Below are positions 16,517 through 25,441 of a stretch of DNA of 64,000 nt, one piece after another. Every line of letters starts with the position of its first letter. Within the stretch, counting starts at the first letter, position 1. Below the pieces are notes generated by a model. It was not told where the DNA came from. It worked only from the letters and a program-made list of their open reading frames with translations, and searched no databases. Origin of the DNA: Paenibacillus_V sp046244365. GTDB lineage: Bacteria > Bacillota > Bacilli > Paenibacillales > NBRC-103111. The stretch spans positions 4,898,001 through 4,962,000 of the forward strand of contig NZ_CP176395.1 of assembly GCF_046244365.1 (NCBI RefSeq). The letters are read 5' to 3'. A program made the translations under genes and the position numbers.

Positions 16517-18097
16517 TTGTATCGTTTTACTACGCGAACACGAAAAACGGACAAGTCTCGAACAGGCATGAAGATGCCGAGTTCTTCCGTCAAGCAGTTT
16601 GCTTCCATTCCTCTATCTTCCGAAATCAAGGTTAACATCGAAACCATAAAGAATGTTTTAGGCGATCCGCACGATCTGATCGTCAGAGAATTTACCCTCG
16701 CAATCGCGGATCATCCTAGCGCCATCATCTGCATGGACGGATTGATCGATTCGACGATTATTCACGACAAATTGGTTAAACATATGCAGTTGTTCGTACC
16801 GCTAACCGGCACGAAGATTCCGGAAGCGGCAAACGAGATCGTTCCCTTTTTATTGAAGGAATTGCTGCCCGTCATTGAAATAACCGTCGGCACTACGCTG
16901 GAGGATGCACTGACGCCTATCCTCTCCGGCGATACCGTTCTGTTCATTGAAGGGACGGAGCAAATCATCATCGTGGACAGCAAAGGCTGGAAAGGCCGAG
17001 GCATTGAAGAGCCCGTGTCGGAAGGCCTGGTCCGCGGACCGCGGGACGGATTTACGGAATGTATACGCGACAATAGCGCGCTCATCCGCCGAAGAATTAA
17101 GGATCCTATGCTTCGCTACGATAGTAGTAAAGTCGGAAGGCGCAGCAAAACGGAAATGATTATTGGTTACATAGAGGGAATCGTCAACCCCGATATCGTA
17201 AGCGAAGTAAAACGCAGGCTCGCTACGATCGATATCGATGCCGTCGAAGAGTCCGGCTATATCGAGCAATGGATCGAAGACAACTTTATGTCCCCTTTTC
17301 CGCAAGTTCAATCGACGGAGAGGCCGGATAAGGTGGCGGCGGCTCTTCTTGAAGGAAGAGTTGCGATCTTACTCGACGGCACGCCTTTTGTCTTGATTGC
17401 TCCGGTAACGATGAGCATGCTGCTCCATTCGCCAGAAGACTTCTATGAACGCTGGATGGTTGGCTCTCTTACCCGATTATTAAGGTATATAGGCGCTTTT
17501 TTTGCCGTCTTCTCTCCAGCCCTTTATATCGCACTGATCGCTTTTCATCCGGGCTTGATCCCTTCCGATTTGGCTTTTTCCATCGCTGCAACCAGGGAAG
17601 GGGTTCCTTTCCCCGCTTTCGCGGAGTCGGTGCTCATGGTGACGACAATGGAGCTGCTGCAGGAGGCGGGGATTCGTCTGCCGAGACCGATCGGACAGAC
17701 GGTCGGTATCGTGGGAGGCTTGGTTATCGGCGAAGCGGCCGTAAGCGCAGGGATCGTGAGCCCGGTTATGGTCATCGTCGTAGCGATGACGGCCATCGCT
17801 TCTTTTGCGATCCCCTCCTACAACATGGCGCTTGCTTTCCGGATCATCCGTTTCGGCGTCATGATGGCTGCGGCCATGTTCGGACTTTACGGCGTCGTTC
17901 TTTCCTTCATTGTCATCTGCATTCACCTTTCCAATTTACAAAGCTTCGGCGTCCCTTATTTAACTCCGTTCGCCCCTGATTTGTTGAAGGATTGGAAGGA
18001 TTTAATCTTACGAAGCCCCATCGCTGCTTTGAAGAAGCGGCCGGAAATGCTGCAGACCGTCGACAAAACCCGTATGGGGAAAGGAGATTCGCCTTGA
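16517..18097 (+). CDS. GerA-type germinant receptor A subunit
   Basis: A 526-residue GerKA/GerAA family protein. A cytoplasmic N-terminal domain (about 1-270) contains DPHDLIVREFTLAIADHPSA and LVRGPRDGFTECIRDN, the latter a family hallmark. It is followed by membrane segments in the C-terminal half (RYIGAFFAVFSPALYIALIAF, then VGIVGGLVIGEAAVSAGIVSP). With the B and C subunits it forms a spore inner-membrane receptor that triggers germination on nutrient binding. The start is TTG at 16517, with AAAGGCGGGGG five bases upstream. First gene of a four-gene operon. Confidence 0.92.
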   Translation: MYRFTTRTRKTDKSRTGMKMPSSSVKQFASIPLSSEIKVNIETIKNVLGDPHDLIVREFTLAIADHPSAIICMDGLIDSTIIHDKLVKHMQLFVPLTGTKIPEAANEIVPFLLKELLPVIEITVGTTLEDALTPILSGDTVLFIEGTEQIIIVDSKGWKGRGIEEPVSEGLVRGPRDGFTECIRDNSALIRRRIKDPMLRYDSSKVGRRSKTEMIIGYIEGIVNPDIVSEVKRRLATIDIDAVEESGYIEQWIEDNFMSPFPQVQSTERPDKVAAALLEGRVAILLDGTPFVLIAPVTMSMLLHSPEDFYERWMVGSLTRLLRYIGAFFAVFSPALYIALIAFHPGLIPSDLAFSIAATREGVPFPAFAESVLMVTTMELLQEAGIRLPRPIGQTVGIVGGLVIGEAAVSAGIVSPVMVIVVAMTAIASFAIPSYNMALAFRIIRFGVMMAAAMFGLYGVVLSFIVICIHLSNLQSFGVPYLTPFAPDLLKDWKDLILRSPIAALKKRPEMLQTVDKTRMGKGDSP

Positions 18098-19200
18098 ATA
18101 GTTGGACGTATGCCGGCCCTAAAACAGGAAAACGGGAAATGGTTTTCAATATCGCCAATATGACGATCGGCGTCGGTATCCTGACCTTTCCGCGTACGCT
18201 GGCAAAAAATACGTTATCCATCGACGGCTGGATATCCATCTTGATTGGCGGTCTATCTTCATTCCTGATCGCTTGGTTAATCGCCAAGCTTGCCGCCCGA
18301 TTTCCGAAGGAAACGTTTCCCGATTATATCGGGCGTATTGCGACGAAGCCCGTCGCTTATGTCGTGACGTTTAGCATCATCGTTTATTTCATTTCCTTCG
18401 TCGCTCATGAGGTGAGGGCGCTCGGCAATATCGCCACGCAGTACTTATTCTCCACAACGCCCGTCGAAGTGATCACGCTTGTCTTTTTGCTGGTAACCCA
18501 ATACGCGGTTCTCGGTTCCAGAACGGCGCTCCTGCGCCTGAATCTGCTGTTTTTGCCGATCGTTCTTCTGGTTATTTTGATCGTTCAAGGCTTTACGATA
18601 CGGCTTGTCGAGCTGGATAATTTACAGCCTTTGTTCACCTCCAATTGGAAGGATATTTTTACCGGCGCTAAGGATGTAAGCCTCTCGTTTACCGGATTTG
18701 AAATTTTGTTGTTCTATTCGATGTTCATGAAAAAACCGGCCGATGCGCCCAAAGCGGCAATTATCGGCTTATTGGTGCCGCTCGTTTTGTACTTGATGAT
18801 TTATACCTTAACGATTGGGGTATTTTCCGCGGATGTAACCAAAAACTTGACGTATCCAACCATTGAACTAACCAAAGAAGTGGAAGTGCCCGGGGGCATT
18901 TTCGAGCGTGTGGAGTCGCTATTTTTCACCATCTGGATCATGACGATTTTTAATTCGACCGCTATGTATTTGGACGTCGCCCTGCTATCGCTCCATTCGC
19001 TATTTAAGCGGGTCCGTAAAATCACGTTTGTTCTTATCGTATCTCCGGTCATTTATTTTCTTTCCATGCTGCCGCAAAACCTGGTGGACTTTTTCAAGTT
19101 TGGCGATAGGCTAACCTATTTCGGTTTTCTAGTCGTTTACGCATGTCCGATTGCTATGTTACTAATCGCCATCATGCGAGGAGTGAAAGGAAATGAATAA
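18094..19200 (+). CDS. GerB-type germinant receptor permease subunit
   Basis: A 368-residue integral membrane protein with about ten helices, of the endospore germination permease family (amino acid/polyamine transporter fold). This subunit usually binds the germinant. The N-terminal block is FNIANMTIGVGILTFPRTLA. The start is TTG at 18094, preceded by AGGAG and sharing four bases (TTGA) with the stop of the A subunit, so the two are translationally coupled. An ATG further upstream (17992) would run inside the A gene and is rejected. Confidence 0.92.
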   Translation: MNSWTYAGPKTGKREMVFNIANMTIGVGILTFPRTLAKNTLSIDGWISILIGGLSSFLIAWLIAKLAARFPKETFPDYIGRIATKPVAYVVTFSIIVYFISFVAHEVRALGNIATQYLFSTTPVEVITLVFLLVTQYAVLGSRTALLRLNLLFLPIVLLVILIVQGFTIRLVELDNLQPLFTSNWKDIFTGAKDVSLSFTGFEILLFYSMFMKKPADAPKAAIIGLLVPLVLYLMIYTLTIGVFSADVTKNLTYPTIELTKEVEVPGGIFERVESLFFTIWIMTIFNSTAMYLDVALLSLHSLFKRVRKITFVLIVSPVIYFLSMLPQNLVDFFKFGDRLTYFGFLVVYACPIAMLLIAIMRGVKGNE

Positions 19201-20425
19201 AAGGCTGACGCTTGTCGTCTTCCTCTTCGCTTCCGCTCTATGCACATCCGGATGCTGGGATCAGATCCAGATCGAGGAACGCGGCTTCGTGATCGGTGTG
19301 GCGCTCGATAAGCCCAAAAGCCGGGAAGCGGAAAAAAGCGCGGAAGCGGAAGCGCCCGGCAGGTCTAAGGGCAAACATCGTGTCGTCGCCACCCAGCAGT
19401 TTGTCATTCCCGGGGGAATTACGGGCATTGGCAATAAAGGAGGAGGGGCGAGCAGTCCGGACCAAGCATTTTTGAATCTCACCTCCGAAGGGGACTCTCT
19501 ACTCGAAATATCCCGAACGATGGCAACGCGAACTAGCCGTTCGCCCTTTTATCAGCATATGAAGCTAATCATCGTTTCCGAGCAGATCGCCAAGACCAAG
19601 GGACTTTTCGCCGACGTGCTGGACTTCTTTCTCCGCGACCCCGACTCCCGTCGAAGCGTAAAGGTGATTATAGCCAAAGGGGAAGCGAAGGGCGTAATCG
19701 AGGTTACGCCGAAGAACGAACGTTTGCCCGTTATGTATATCAACTCCGTTTCGGAGAACGTCGAAAAAAGCGGACGCATGCTGCCCAAATCGCGAATCGG
19801 CGAAGTTCATGAATATTTGCTGAAAAGCACCAGTTTCGTGCTTCCGCGAATTACGGCGAACGAAAACGAAGTAAAAGTAGCCGGCGCTGCCGTATTTCAT
19901 GGCGCTGACAACCTCATGGTCGGCTATTTGGGCGAAGAAGAAACGGAAGGGCTTAATTTCTTGACGGGCACAATCAAGGGCGGGATGCTGAAAATCCCTG
20001 TTCACGACAACATGGTTTCCTTCAACATTCGAGGAGCGAAACGGAAAATATCTGCCCATATCGACGATAAGGAGCATATTCGCTTCGACATTATGATTCA
20101 ATGCGAGGGAAACGTTGCCGAATCTTTCGAGAGGCTTGATTTCTCCGACAGCAAAATCGTCAAGGGGATTCAAGAGAAGCTTTCGAGGGAAATCGAACGG
20201 ATGGCCTACGACTGTATCGAGAAGGTTCAGAAAGAAATGAATACGGATGTTCTCGAACTGGGCCGTTATTTGAACAAAAAGCACAAATCGTTCTGGGCGC
20301 AAGTGAAAAACGATTGGGAACACGGCCATCGGTACTTTGCCAAGAGCGAAATCCAAGTGCATGCCAACGTGTATATGAGAAACTTCGGCGAAGTCATCAA
20401 GTCCGAACAAATCGAGAGAAGGTAA
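19193..20425 (+). CDS. Ger(x)C family germination lipoprotein
   Basis: A 410-residue GerC subunit. The signal peptide ends in a lipobox (LCTSGC), followed by WDQIQIEERGFVIGVALDKP, the family N-terminal signature. The C-terminal region carries the three-domain GerC body, ending in KKHKSFWAQVKNDWEHGHRYF. A charged stretch after the signature (about residues 42-62, SREAEKSAEAEAPGR) is longer than usual and probably disordered. It overlaps the B gene by eight bases. Confidence 0.92.
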   Translation: MNKRLTLVVFLFASALCTSGCWDQIQIEERGFVIGVALDKPKSREAEKSAEAEAPGRSKGKHRVVATQQFVIPGGITGIGNKGGGASSPDQAFLNLTSEGDSLLEISRTMATRTSRSPFYQHMKLIIVSEQIAKTKGLFADVLDFFLRDPDSRRSVKVIIAKGEAKGVIEVTPKNERLPVMYINSVSENVEKSGRMLPKSRIGEVHEYLLKSTSFVLPRITANENEVKVAGAAVFHGADNLMVGYLGEEETEGLNFLTGTIKGGMLKIPVHDNMVSFNIRGAKRKISAHIDDKEHIRFDIMIQCEGNVAESFERLDFSDSKIVKGIQEKLSREIERMAYDCIEKVQKEMNTDVLELGRYLNKKHKSFWAQVKNDWEHGHRYFAKSEIQVHANVYMRNFGEVIKSEQIERR

Positions 20426-20430
20426 GTCGC

Positions 20431-20574
20431 ATGTGGGAACAATTTGTAGGTCTGCTCCCTCCTTGGCTGACGATTATGTGTGCGGCTCTTTCCGTTATTC
20501 TTCCGTATGCTTCCACGAAAATCAGCAGCAAGCTCCGACAATTCGGGGATCCCCCTTGGAAGAAGGAAGAGTAA
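20431..20574 (+). CDS. Small membrane protein of the germination operon
   Basis: A 47-codon ORF starting five bases after the GerC stop. It encodes one hydrophobic segment (PPWLTIMCAALSVILPYA) and a basic tail (KISSKLRQFGDPPWKKEE). The ribosome site is weak (GAGAGAAGG overlapping the GerC stop), which suggests coupled translation. Some germinant receptors carry a small D subunit with two helices; this ORF has one and is shorter. Being a real gene and a receptor partner is inference from position and composition. Confidence 0.6.
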   Translation: MWEQFVGLLPPWLTIMCAALSVILPYASTKISSKLRQFGDPPWKKEE

Positions 20575-20611
20575 AATTAGCCATAACAGGTGAGGAGCTC
20601 GGAACGATGCC

Positions 20612-20647
20612 AAAAAAGCGAGCTTTGCGTGTGGTCGCAAAGCCCGC
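20612..20647 (-). terminator. Terminator of the TagA-type gene
   Basis: Twelve-base stem (GCGGGCTTTGCG against CGCAAAGCTCGC, one mismatch) followed by six Ts on the minus strand, 15 bases behind the stop at 20663. The germination operon ends on the other side. Confidence 0.8.
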
Positions 20648-20662
20648 CGGGGAATGGATTTC

Positions 20663-21403
20663 CTACCCTCGCTTATTTCGATAGAACAGCGCCCTTACGG
20701 CGAAGCGCGGTAAAATCAATTGTCTCCTCCATCTGGAGGGCTGATTGATTAGCCTGTAGAGCCATTCCAATTGCAGCCTTTGCCAGATCGCAGGCGCTCG
20801 CTTGACTTTACCTGCGACAATATCAAGACTGCCGCCGACGCCGATCGCTATTTTGGCATTCAGCTTCATTCTGTGCTTATGAATCCAGCGCTCCGCATAG
20901 GGTGCTCCGAGAGCGACAATCAAGAAATCGGGAGCTGCGGAATGGATCTCATCCACAATTCTCACTTCGTCATCCTCGTTGAAATAGCCGTGGTGCCTGC
21001 CGCGTATCGCAATGTTCGGGTATTTTTCATTGATCACTTCCGCCGCCCTGCGGCTTGTCGGTTCGTCTGCGCCTAGCAGATAGAAGGACCATTTCTCACG
21101 ATTTCCCTTCTCCAGCAGCTTCATCAAAAGGTCGCATCCCGTGACCCGCTCCGGAAGGTTTCCTCCCCTAACACGAGATACCATTACGATTCCTATGCCA
21201 TCGGCCGTTACGAGACCGGCCTCGTCAATAATAGTGCGCAGCTGCGCATCATGCTGACAAGACATCACGATTTCGGGGTTTCCCGTAACGACGTGGAAAA
21301 GCTCCGGTTTCTTCTGTTCCACGACATCGCCGAGCAATTGCAAGCTCTCGTCCATTGTGATCTTTGGAAACGGTATTCCCATTATGTTTGCTACTTTATC
21401 CAT
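20663..21403 (-). CDS. tagA: WecG/TagA/CpsF family glycosyltransferase
   Basis: A 246-residue cytosolic glycosyltransferase of the TagA family, which adds N-acetylmannosamine to undecaprenyl-linked GlcNAc to make the linkage unit for wall teichoic or secondary wall polymers. Family blocks are VTGNPEIVMSC, LVTADGIGIVMVSR, VTGCDLLMKLL, FYLLGADEPTSRRAAEVI and FLIVALGAPYAERWI. The C-terminal basic region (RLINQPSRWRRQLILPRF) is the usual membrane-binding appendage. It stands alone with its own terminator. Confidence 0.9.
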   Translation of the reverse strand: MDKVANIMGIPFPKITMDESLQLLGDVVEQKKPELFHVVTGNPEIVMSCQHDAQLRTIIDEAGLVTADGIGIVMVSRVRGGNLPERVTGCDLLMKLLEKGNREKWSFYLLGADEPTSRRAAEVINEKYPNIAIRGRHHGYFNEDDEVRIVDEIHSAAPDFLIVALGAPYAERWIHKHRMKLNAKIAIGVGGSLDIVAGKVKRAPAIWQRLQLEWLYRLINQPSRWRRQLILPRFAVRALFYRNKRG

Positions 21404-21579
21404 GGAAACCTCCCTTGCCTATTACCCCAATAGTAGCACGATTCGATTATCAGAGCTACTCCGCTAATCGGCTACAGGATACCTGCTTAAGTCTCCCTCT
21501 TCCTTACTATCAAAGATCGCTCGCTTAGGCATAGAGCCGTGAGGTACAATAGGTGTTAAAAAATAAGGGGGAATTTTCT

Positions 21580-22203
21580 ATGAAACTGCTCATACTCGGC
21601 GCAACGGGCCGCGTTGGCAAAGCGATAACGGCGCAAGCCATGGCTGACGGACATCTCGTGACGGTTCTGGTACGTGACCCGGCTCGGTTGGAGGTGGTAT
21701 CGTCTGCCAACTTAACGATCCGCCAAGGCAACTCCTGCGTAGAAAAGGATGTCTTTCAAGCCGTTCAGGGTACGGACGCCGTAATCAGCGCGTTAAGTAC
21801 GGATGGGGGCAGCGTTTTGTCCGAAAGCACCCCGTTCTTAGTTGCAGCCTTGAAAGCCAATGCGGTAAGACGCATCGTCACGATCGGCACTTCGGGAATC
21901 CTTGAAAGTAAAGAGCATCCGGGCCTTCTTCGCTACGAAACGCCGGATTCCCGGAGGTCGTCCACCCGCGCCTCCGAAGAGCACAGGCAAGCTTGGGAAC
22001 AGTTGTCCGGATCCGACTTAGATTGGACCGTCGTATGTCCTACTTATTTGCCGGCAGGCGAACGAACGGGTAGTTATCGCGTGGAGCGGAACTATCTGCC
22101 TTCCGGTGGGGCGTCCATATCGGTTGCGGATACGGCTGATTTTGCATACAACCAACTCTTCACCAAGGAGTATAGCCGTGTACGGGTTGGCATTGCTTAT
22201 TGA
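21580..22203 (+). CDS. NAD(P)-binding NmrA/BVR-B-like oxidoreductase
   Basis: A 208-residue Rossmann-fold protein with the dinucleotide motif ILGATGRVGKAI at the N-terminus, followed by VLVRDPARLEV and GTDAVISALS. It belongs to the atypical short-chain dehydrogenase group around NmrA and biliverdin reductase B. The substrate is unknown. GGGGG precedes the ATG by eight bases; a GTG at 21553 in frame is rejected for lack of a ribosome site. Confidence 0.82.
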   Translation: MKLLILGATGRVGKAITAQAMADGHLVTVLVRDPARLEVVSSANLTIRQGNSCVEKDVFQAVQGTDAVISALSTDGGSVLSESTPFLVAALKANAVRRIVTIGTSGILESKEHPGLLRYETPDSRRSSTRASEEHRQAWEQLSGSDLDWTVVCPTYLPAGERTGSYRVERNYLPSGGASISVADTADFAYNQLFTKEYSRVRVGIAY

Positions 22204-22348
22204 TCGGACTATCGATGAGCGAACGATTGACAAGCGGTTTGAATAACAAAAATCAAGCCGAAAGATTGCTTTCGACTTGCTTTCTAATTTTATTAGCGTC
22301 CGCCGCAGCCGAGGTGTTGCCCGCCTGCAGAGCTTTGACCCCCTTTTG

Positions 22349-23641
22349 TTATTGCAGCGGAACGGTCATCTCTAAATCCGGATAATACGTCGGGTGCGTG
22401 AACGCGAGCGTGACGAAATCCAGTTTTTCATCGGATTGGACAGCCGGCAGCTCAAGAACGAACCGGTTCGTATCCGAATCCTCCAGATTCGTGAACGATC
22501 TGTAATTCCTCACAGCGAGAATTTTACCGTTCTCCTTTGGTTGGTCGCCTTCCGCCGTATAGTGGACAAGCGTCTTATTGGGCAAATAATCGATCGCTGT
22601 GACGAACAGTCTTCCCGCTTCCCCTTGGCCTATGATAAAGGGCTTATCGGGAGTAGGCGCCTGTTCCATGACAGCGTTAATTTCTCCCTGATCCCACTGG
22701 GTATAGGGCCGGATGGTGAGGGAATGCGGTATGCTTAAAGGAGCTTCTGTCGTTATGGTCGAGACTCCTGTCAAGAAATTATCGTTATCGATACCGCCGG
22801 AACCGCATACGCAATCCGTTACCGCCAATCGGTTCCCCCTATCGTCCAAAACCTCATAGTTGATCGGCCCAAGCTCGTCCGGGTGCTTGACGTCCAATAC
22901 GATTTGCGCAGAAGACGGCGTTATTTTGACACCGCTCGCGGTCATGGAAATACCGCGATACGCTTTGGTCACATTCGGAACAAAAGCCGCATACGGCTTA
23001 ACCGTTTGATTAATGGGCACGTTGAATTCGAACGGTTCGTTATCCATGCCCGCTACTACCAGCTTTAAGCGGAGATCGAACGTTTCCGGCAGCTCCTTGC
23101 GGGTCAGATTGACTTGCATGATCCCAGGCACGATGGAGCCATCCCTCGTATCGATTGTTCGCGTTGCCGTCTCCGCCATTTCTCCGTTCATAAATGCGGC
23201 GGCGGACCAAATCGCCCGAACCGCCCCGTTTCCATCCAGCGTAAATCCGATCGCCAAACGCGCGCCGTCGTACAACACCTCCTTGAGCGTTATCGTAACT
23301 CCGCTTTTCGTTATCTTTTGACCGGCCAGCACATTCACATGCTTTTCATCTGCGGTTTTCAATCCCCAATCGCCCATTTTCTGAAAAACGGACTCGATAA
23401 CAGGCAATTGTTTAAGCGCACTTGCCATGACAGGCGATAAATACCCGGATCCCAGCACGGTTATCGCGCATAAAGAAGCGGCCGCCGCACCGATCGTCCA
23501 TCTTCGGGCCGCACGGCGATGAGTTCGTACGGGCAAATTTTCCAGCGTCCGGTCGATCCTGAATCGGACGGCAGCCGGAATTGTTTGCGGGCCGTTAGCC
23601 GAAAGCCGCTTTAACTCCTCATCTACATCAGTGGATACCAT
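22349..23641 (-). CDS. DUF4179 anti-sigma factor
   Basis: A 430-residue membrane-anchored protein encoded directly behind an ECF sigma gene, overlapping its stop by 14 bases. A short cytoplasmic N-terminus (about 1-45) precedes one membrane helix (WTIGAAAASLCAITVLGS). The outside part begins with a DUF4179 domain (about residues 70-160: LPVIESVFQKMGDWGL, SGVTITLKEVLYDGARLAIGF) and continues as immunoglobulin-like strands. It probably holds its sigma factor inactive until an envelope signal arrives. The 145 bases behind it hold nothing I can name. Confidence 0.82.
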   Translation of the reverse strand: MVSTDVDEELKRLSANGPQTIPAAVRFRIDRTLENLPVRTHRRAARRWTIGAAAASLCAITVLGSGYLSPVMASALKQLPVIESVFQKMGDWGLKTADEKHVNVLAGQKITKSGVTITLKEVLYDGARLAIGFTLDGNGAVRAIWSAAAFMNGEMAETATRTIDTRDGSIVPGIMQVNLTRKELPETFDLRLKLVVAGMDNEPFEFNVPINQTVKPYAAFVPNVTKAYRGISMTASGVKITPSSAQIVLDVKHPDELGPINYEVLDDRGNRLAVTDCVCGSGGIDNDNFLTGVSTITTEAPLSIPHSLTIRPYTQWDQGEINAVMEQAPTPDKPFIIGQGEAGRLFVTAIDYLPNKTLVHYTAEGDQPKENGKILAVRNYRSFTNLEDSDTNRFVLELPAVQSDEKLDFVTLAFTHPTYYPDLEMTVPLQ

Positions 23642-24161
23642 GTGCGTAGTCCCCTTTCACATCCGGATCTAGAAGTTCCAATAAGCAGTGGCGCGCGCGA
23701 TGCAAGCGGGATTTGACCGTCCCCTCAGGCAGCTCCAATGCGGCGGCGACCTGTTTTACCGATAAATCTTCGAAATAATGAAGCGTAATGACGATCTTGA
23801 GCGAATCATCCAGTTTGTCGACCGCTTCCTTCAGTTCGATTCGTTCATACTCGTTCGAGGCTCCAGGCGGCTCCGGCACTTCTCCTGAAACGACGAAACC
23901 GTGTTGTTTGGCGATCACTTTCCGGCATTCGTTGATTAAAATTCGGATCATCCACGTTTTGACGAAACTTTCGTGCTTCAATTTTACAATCGCGTGATAA
24001 GCTTTCAAGATCGTTTCCTGAATGGCATCCGCACAATCCTCATCATTGTTCAGGATGGCACGCGCGACCCGGTATAAGCTTACTTCCAAGTTTTTGACCA
24101 AACGGATAAACGCTTCCTGGTCTCCTTTTTTCGCCTGCCGCGCATCTTGTTCCAAATTCAA
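23628..24161 (-). CDS. ECF-type RNA polymerase sigma factor
   Basis: A 177-residue sigma-70 family protein with region 2 (SLYRVARAILNNDEDCADAIQETILKAY) and region 4 (ITLHYFEDLSVKQVAAALELPEGTVKSRLHRARHCL). The start is TTG at 24161, with GGGGGG six bases upstream; the longer frame to 24314 adds 51 residues unlike any sigma N-terminus and is rejected. It pairs with the DUF4179 anti-sigma factor that overlaps its 3' end. A candidate self-directed promoter lies at 24233-24262. Confidence 0.88.
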   Translation of the reverse strand: MNLEQDARQAKKGDQEAFIRLVKNLEVSLYRVARAILNNDEDCADAIQETILKAYHAIVKLKHESFVKTWMIRILINECRKVIAKQHGFVVSGEVPEPPGASNEYERIELKEAVDKLDDSLKIVITLHYFEDLSVKQVAAALELPEGTVKSRLHRARHCLLELLDPDVKGDYAHGIH

Positions 24162-24232
24162 ATCATTCCCCCCTCTCCGACGTCCTGGAACGAAACGCAG
24201 CTTAGATATTCGGTTTTGGACTTTCTTATCTA

Positions 24233-24262
24233 TTAGATACCGTAACCTGTCCAAAAGGTTCA
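24233..24262 (-). promoter_or_regulatory. Candidate ECF self-promoter
   Basis: The minus strand has TGAACCTTTT followed by GGTATCTAA 11 bases later. The AACC-type -35 element is typical of ECF promoters. It gives a leader of about 65 bases before the TTG start of the sigma gene. Assignment to this sigma factor is inference. Confidence 0.4.
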
Positions 24263-24312
24263 TCCCGAGTTGGAAAGTAATAGATATTCTTATGCCGCTT
24301 CCCCAATCGTTC

Positions 24313-24348
24313 AAAAAAAAAGAGCAGACTGCCGCGGCAGCTGCTCTT
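24313..24348 (-). terminator. Terminator of the AHSA1-like gene
   Basis: Stem AAGAGCAG/CTGCTCTT enclosing the palindrome CTGCCGCGGCAG, then a run of eight or more Ts on the minus strand, 40 bases behind the stop at 24388. Confidence 0.88.
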
Positions 24349-24387
24349 CATAAATGGCTATCGTTTTCCGGCAGTCGAACGAATCCG

Positions 24388-24867
24388 CTAACCGAGATTG
24401 GCTCCGACGGCTTCCACGTACCGCTCGTACCACTTTTTCCATTCCTCTTCTCGGGACTCTATGGTCCTGCCGTCCAGCAGCGCTTGGATGACATCCAAAC
24501 AAACATGCCAGCCGGCGAGATCCTTCGGCGTATGATTGTTCATTTTGTTGATGTTCTCGATCATCGCCAGCCTGCAGCCTTCCGACTCGGGATGCAGTTC
24601 GAATCGTACGCGATCTTCGCCCCACGTGAATGCCAATACCGAATGGAGGTGGAGATCGGTAATCGTCATTTCCTCGAAAGTGCCGTCCTGCATGTCAAAC
24701 ATGATTTTCCCTCCTATCCGGAGGTCGTCGACACGGAGTTCCGAAAACCATTTTGCTAGTTGCTCGTTCTCCGTCAACATAGCCCATACTTGATCTACGG
24801 GATGTATAAGGATTCGTTCAAACCGAGCGGTATACCCGTGTTCTGCCTTTTGGATGACAGCTAGCAT
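24388..24867 (-). CDS. SRPBCC/AHSA1-like protein
   Basis: A 159-residue START-like cavity protein of the AHSA1 group. Typical features are the N-terminal RFERILIHPVDQVWAMLTE, the WFSELRVDDLRIGGKI block and the C-terminal long helix with GWHVCLDVIQALLDG. Such proteins bind small hydrophobic ligands or assist Hsp90-like machines; the ligand here is unknown. Monocistronic with a strong terminator. Confidence 0.83.
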   Translation of the reverse strand: MLAVIQKAEHGYTARFERILIHPVDQVWAMLTENEQLAKWFSELRVDDLRIGGKIMFDMQDGTFEEMTITDLHLHSVLAFTWGEDRVRFELHPESEGCRLAMIENINKMNNHTPKDLAGWHVCLDVIQALLDGRTIESREEEWKKWYERYVEAVGANLG

Positions 24868-24941
24868 TCCTTATTCTCCTCCTTGCCGGAACCTCGATCG
24901 GAAATCGCGAATCGGACATAATGGAATGAGTGAACCGAACT

Positions 24942-25220
24942 TTAATCCTCTAGAACCCGAAACCTTTTCGCCGCTCTAGTGCGCGCGCGTTCTATCTCGA
25001 CCTCGCGATTGCGGGGGTCGGCATTGGTTACCAGCGAGTTCAGCAATTGCCTTGAAACGGCGGCTACCTCTTCGATAGCGCGATGGAATGCCGCCTCATT
25101 CGCCTTGGATGGCGTATTGAAGCCCGAGAGCTTTCTCACGAATTGGAGCGATGCGGCGACAATCTCTTCCTCCGTAGCCGGAGGGTCGAAATTGAACAGG
25201 GTTTTAATGTTTCGGCACAT
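24942..25220 (-). CDS. DUF2277 family protein
   Basis: A 92-residue protein that is nearly all DUF2277. It begins MCRNIKTLFNFDPPATEEE and ends in the basic RTRAAKRFRVLED; the CRNIK-LFNFDPPAT start is diagnostic. Function unknown. GGAG lies six bases before the ATG at 25220; the longer start at 25256 has no ribosome site. It follows the AHSA1-like gene in the same direction but with its own spacing of about 75 bases. Confidence 0.85.
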   Translation of the reverse strand: MCRNIKTLFNFDPPATEEEIVAASLQFVRKLSGFNTPSKANEAAFHRAIEEVAAVSRQLLNSLVTNADPRNREVEIERARTRAAKRFRVLED

Positions 25221-25441
25221 GGCAATCTCCTTTAAAGGGAACGGTTTTGTATTCATCTTACTACACCCCTGTCCTCCATGCCAGCCAAGTGTAGGACGCC
25301 GACTCCCCAGTACTTCTGGCTTTTACAAACTCTTATCTTGAAAAAATAGCGCGGTCAGGGTAACATCATACTATTTCGATCGTTTAATAAACCGAAGTGT
25401 TTACAGAACCTTCCTATACACACGAAAGGAGTTCCTGCAAG

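Noticed and set aside
22268..22345. A short open stretch behind the DUF4179 gene (LQAGNTSAAADANKIRKQVE) that looks a little like the tail of a small spore protein.
   Set aside because: It is in frame with the anti-sigma gene beyond its stop codon, has no start or ribosome site, and is too short to assign.
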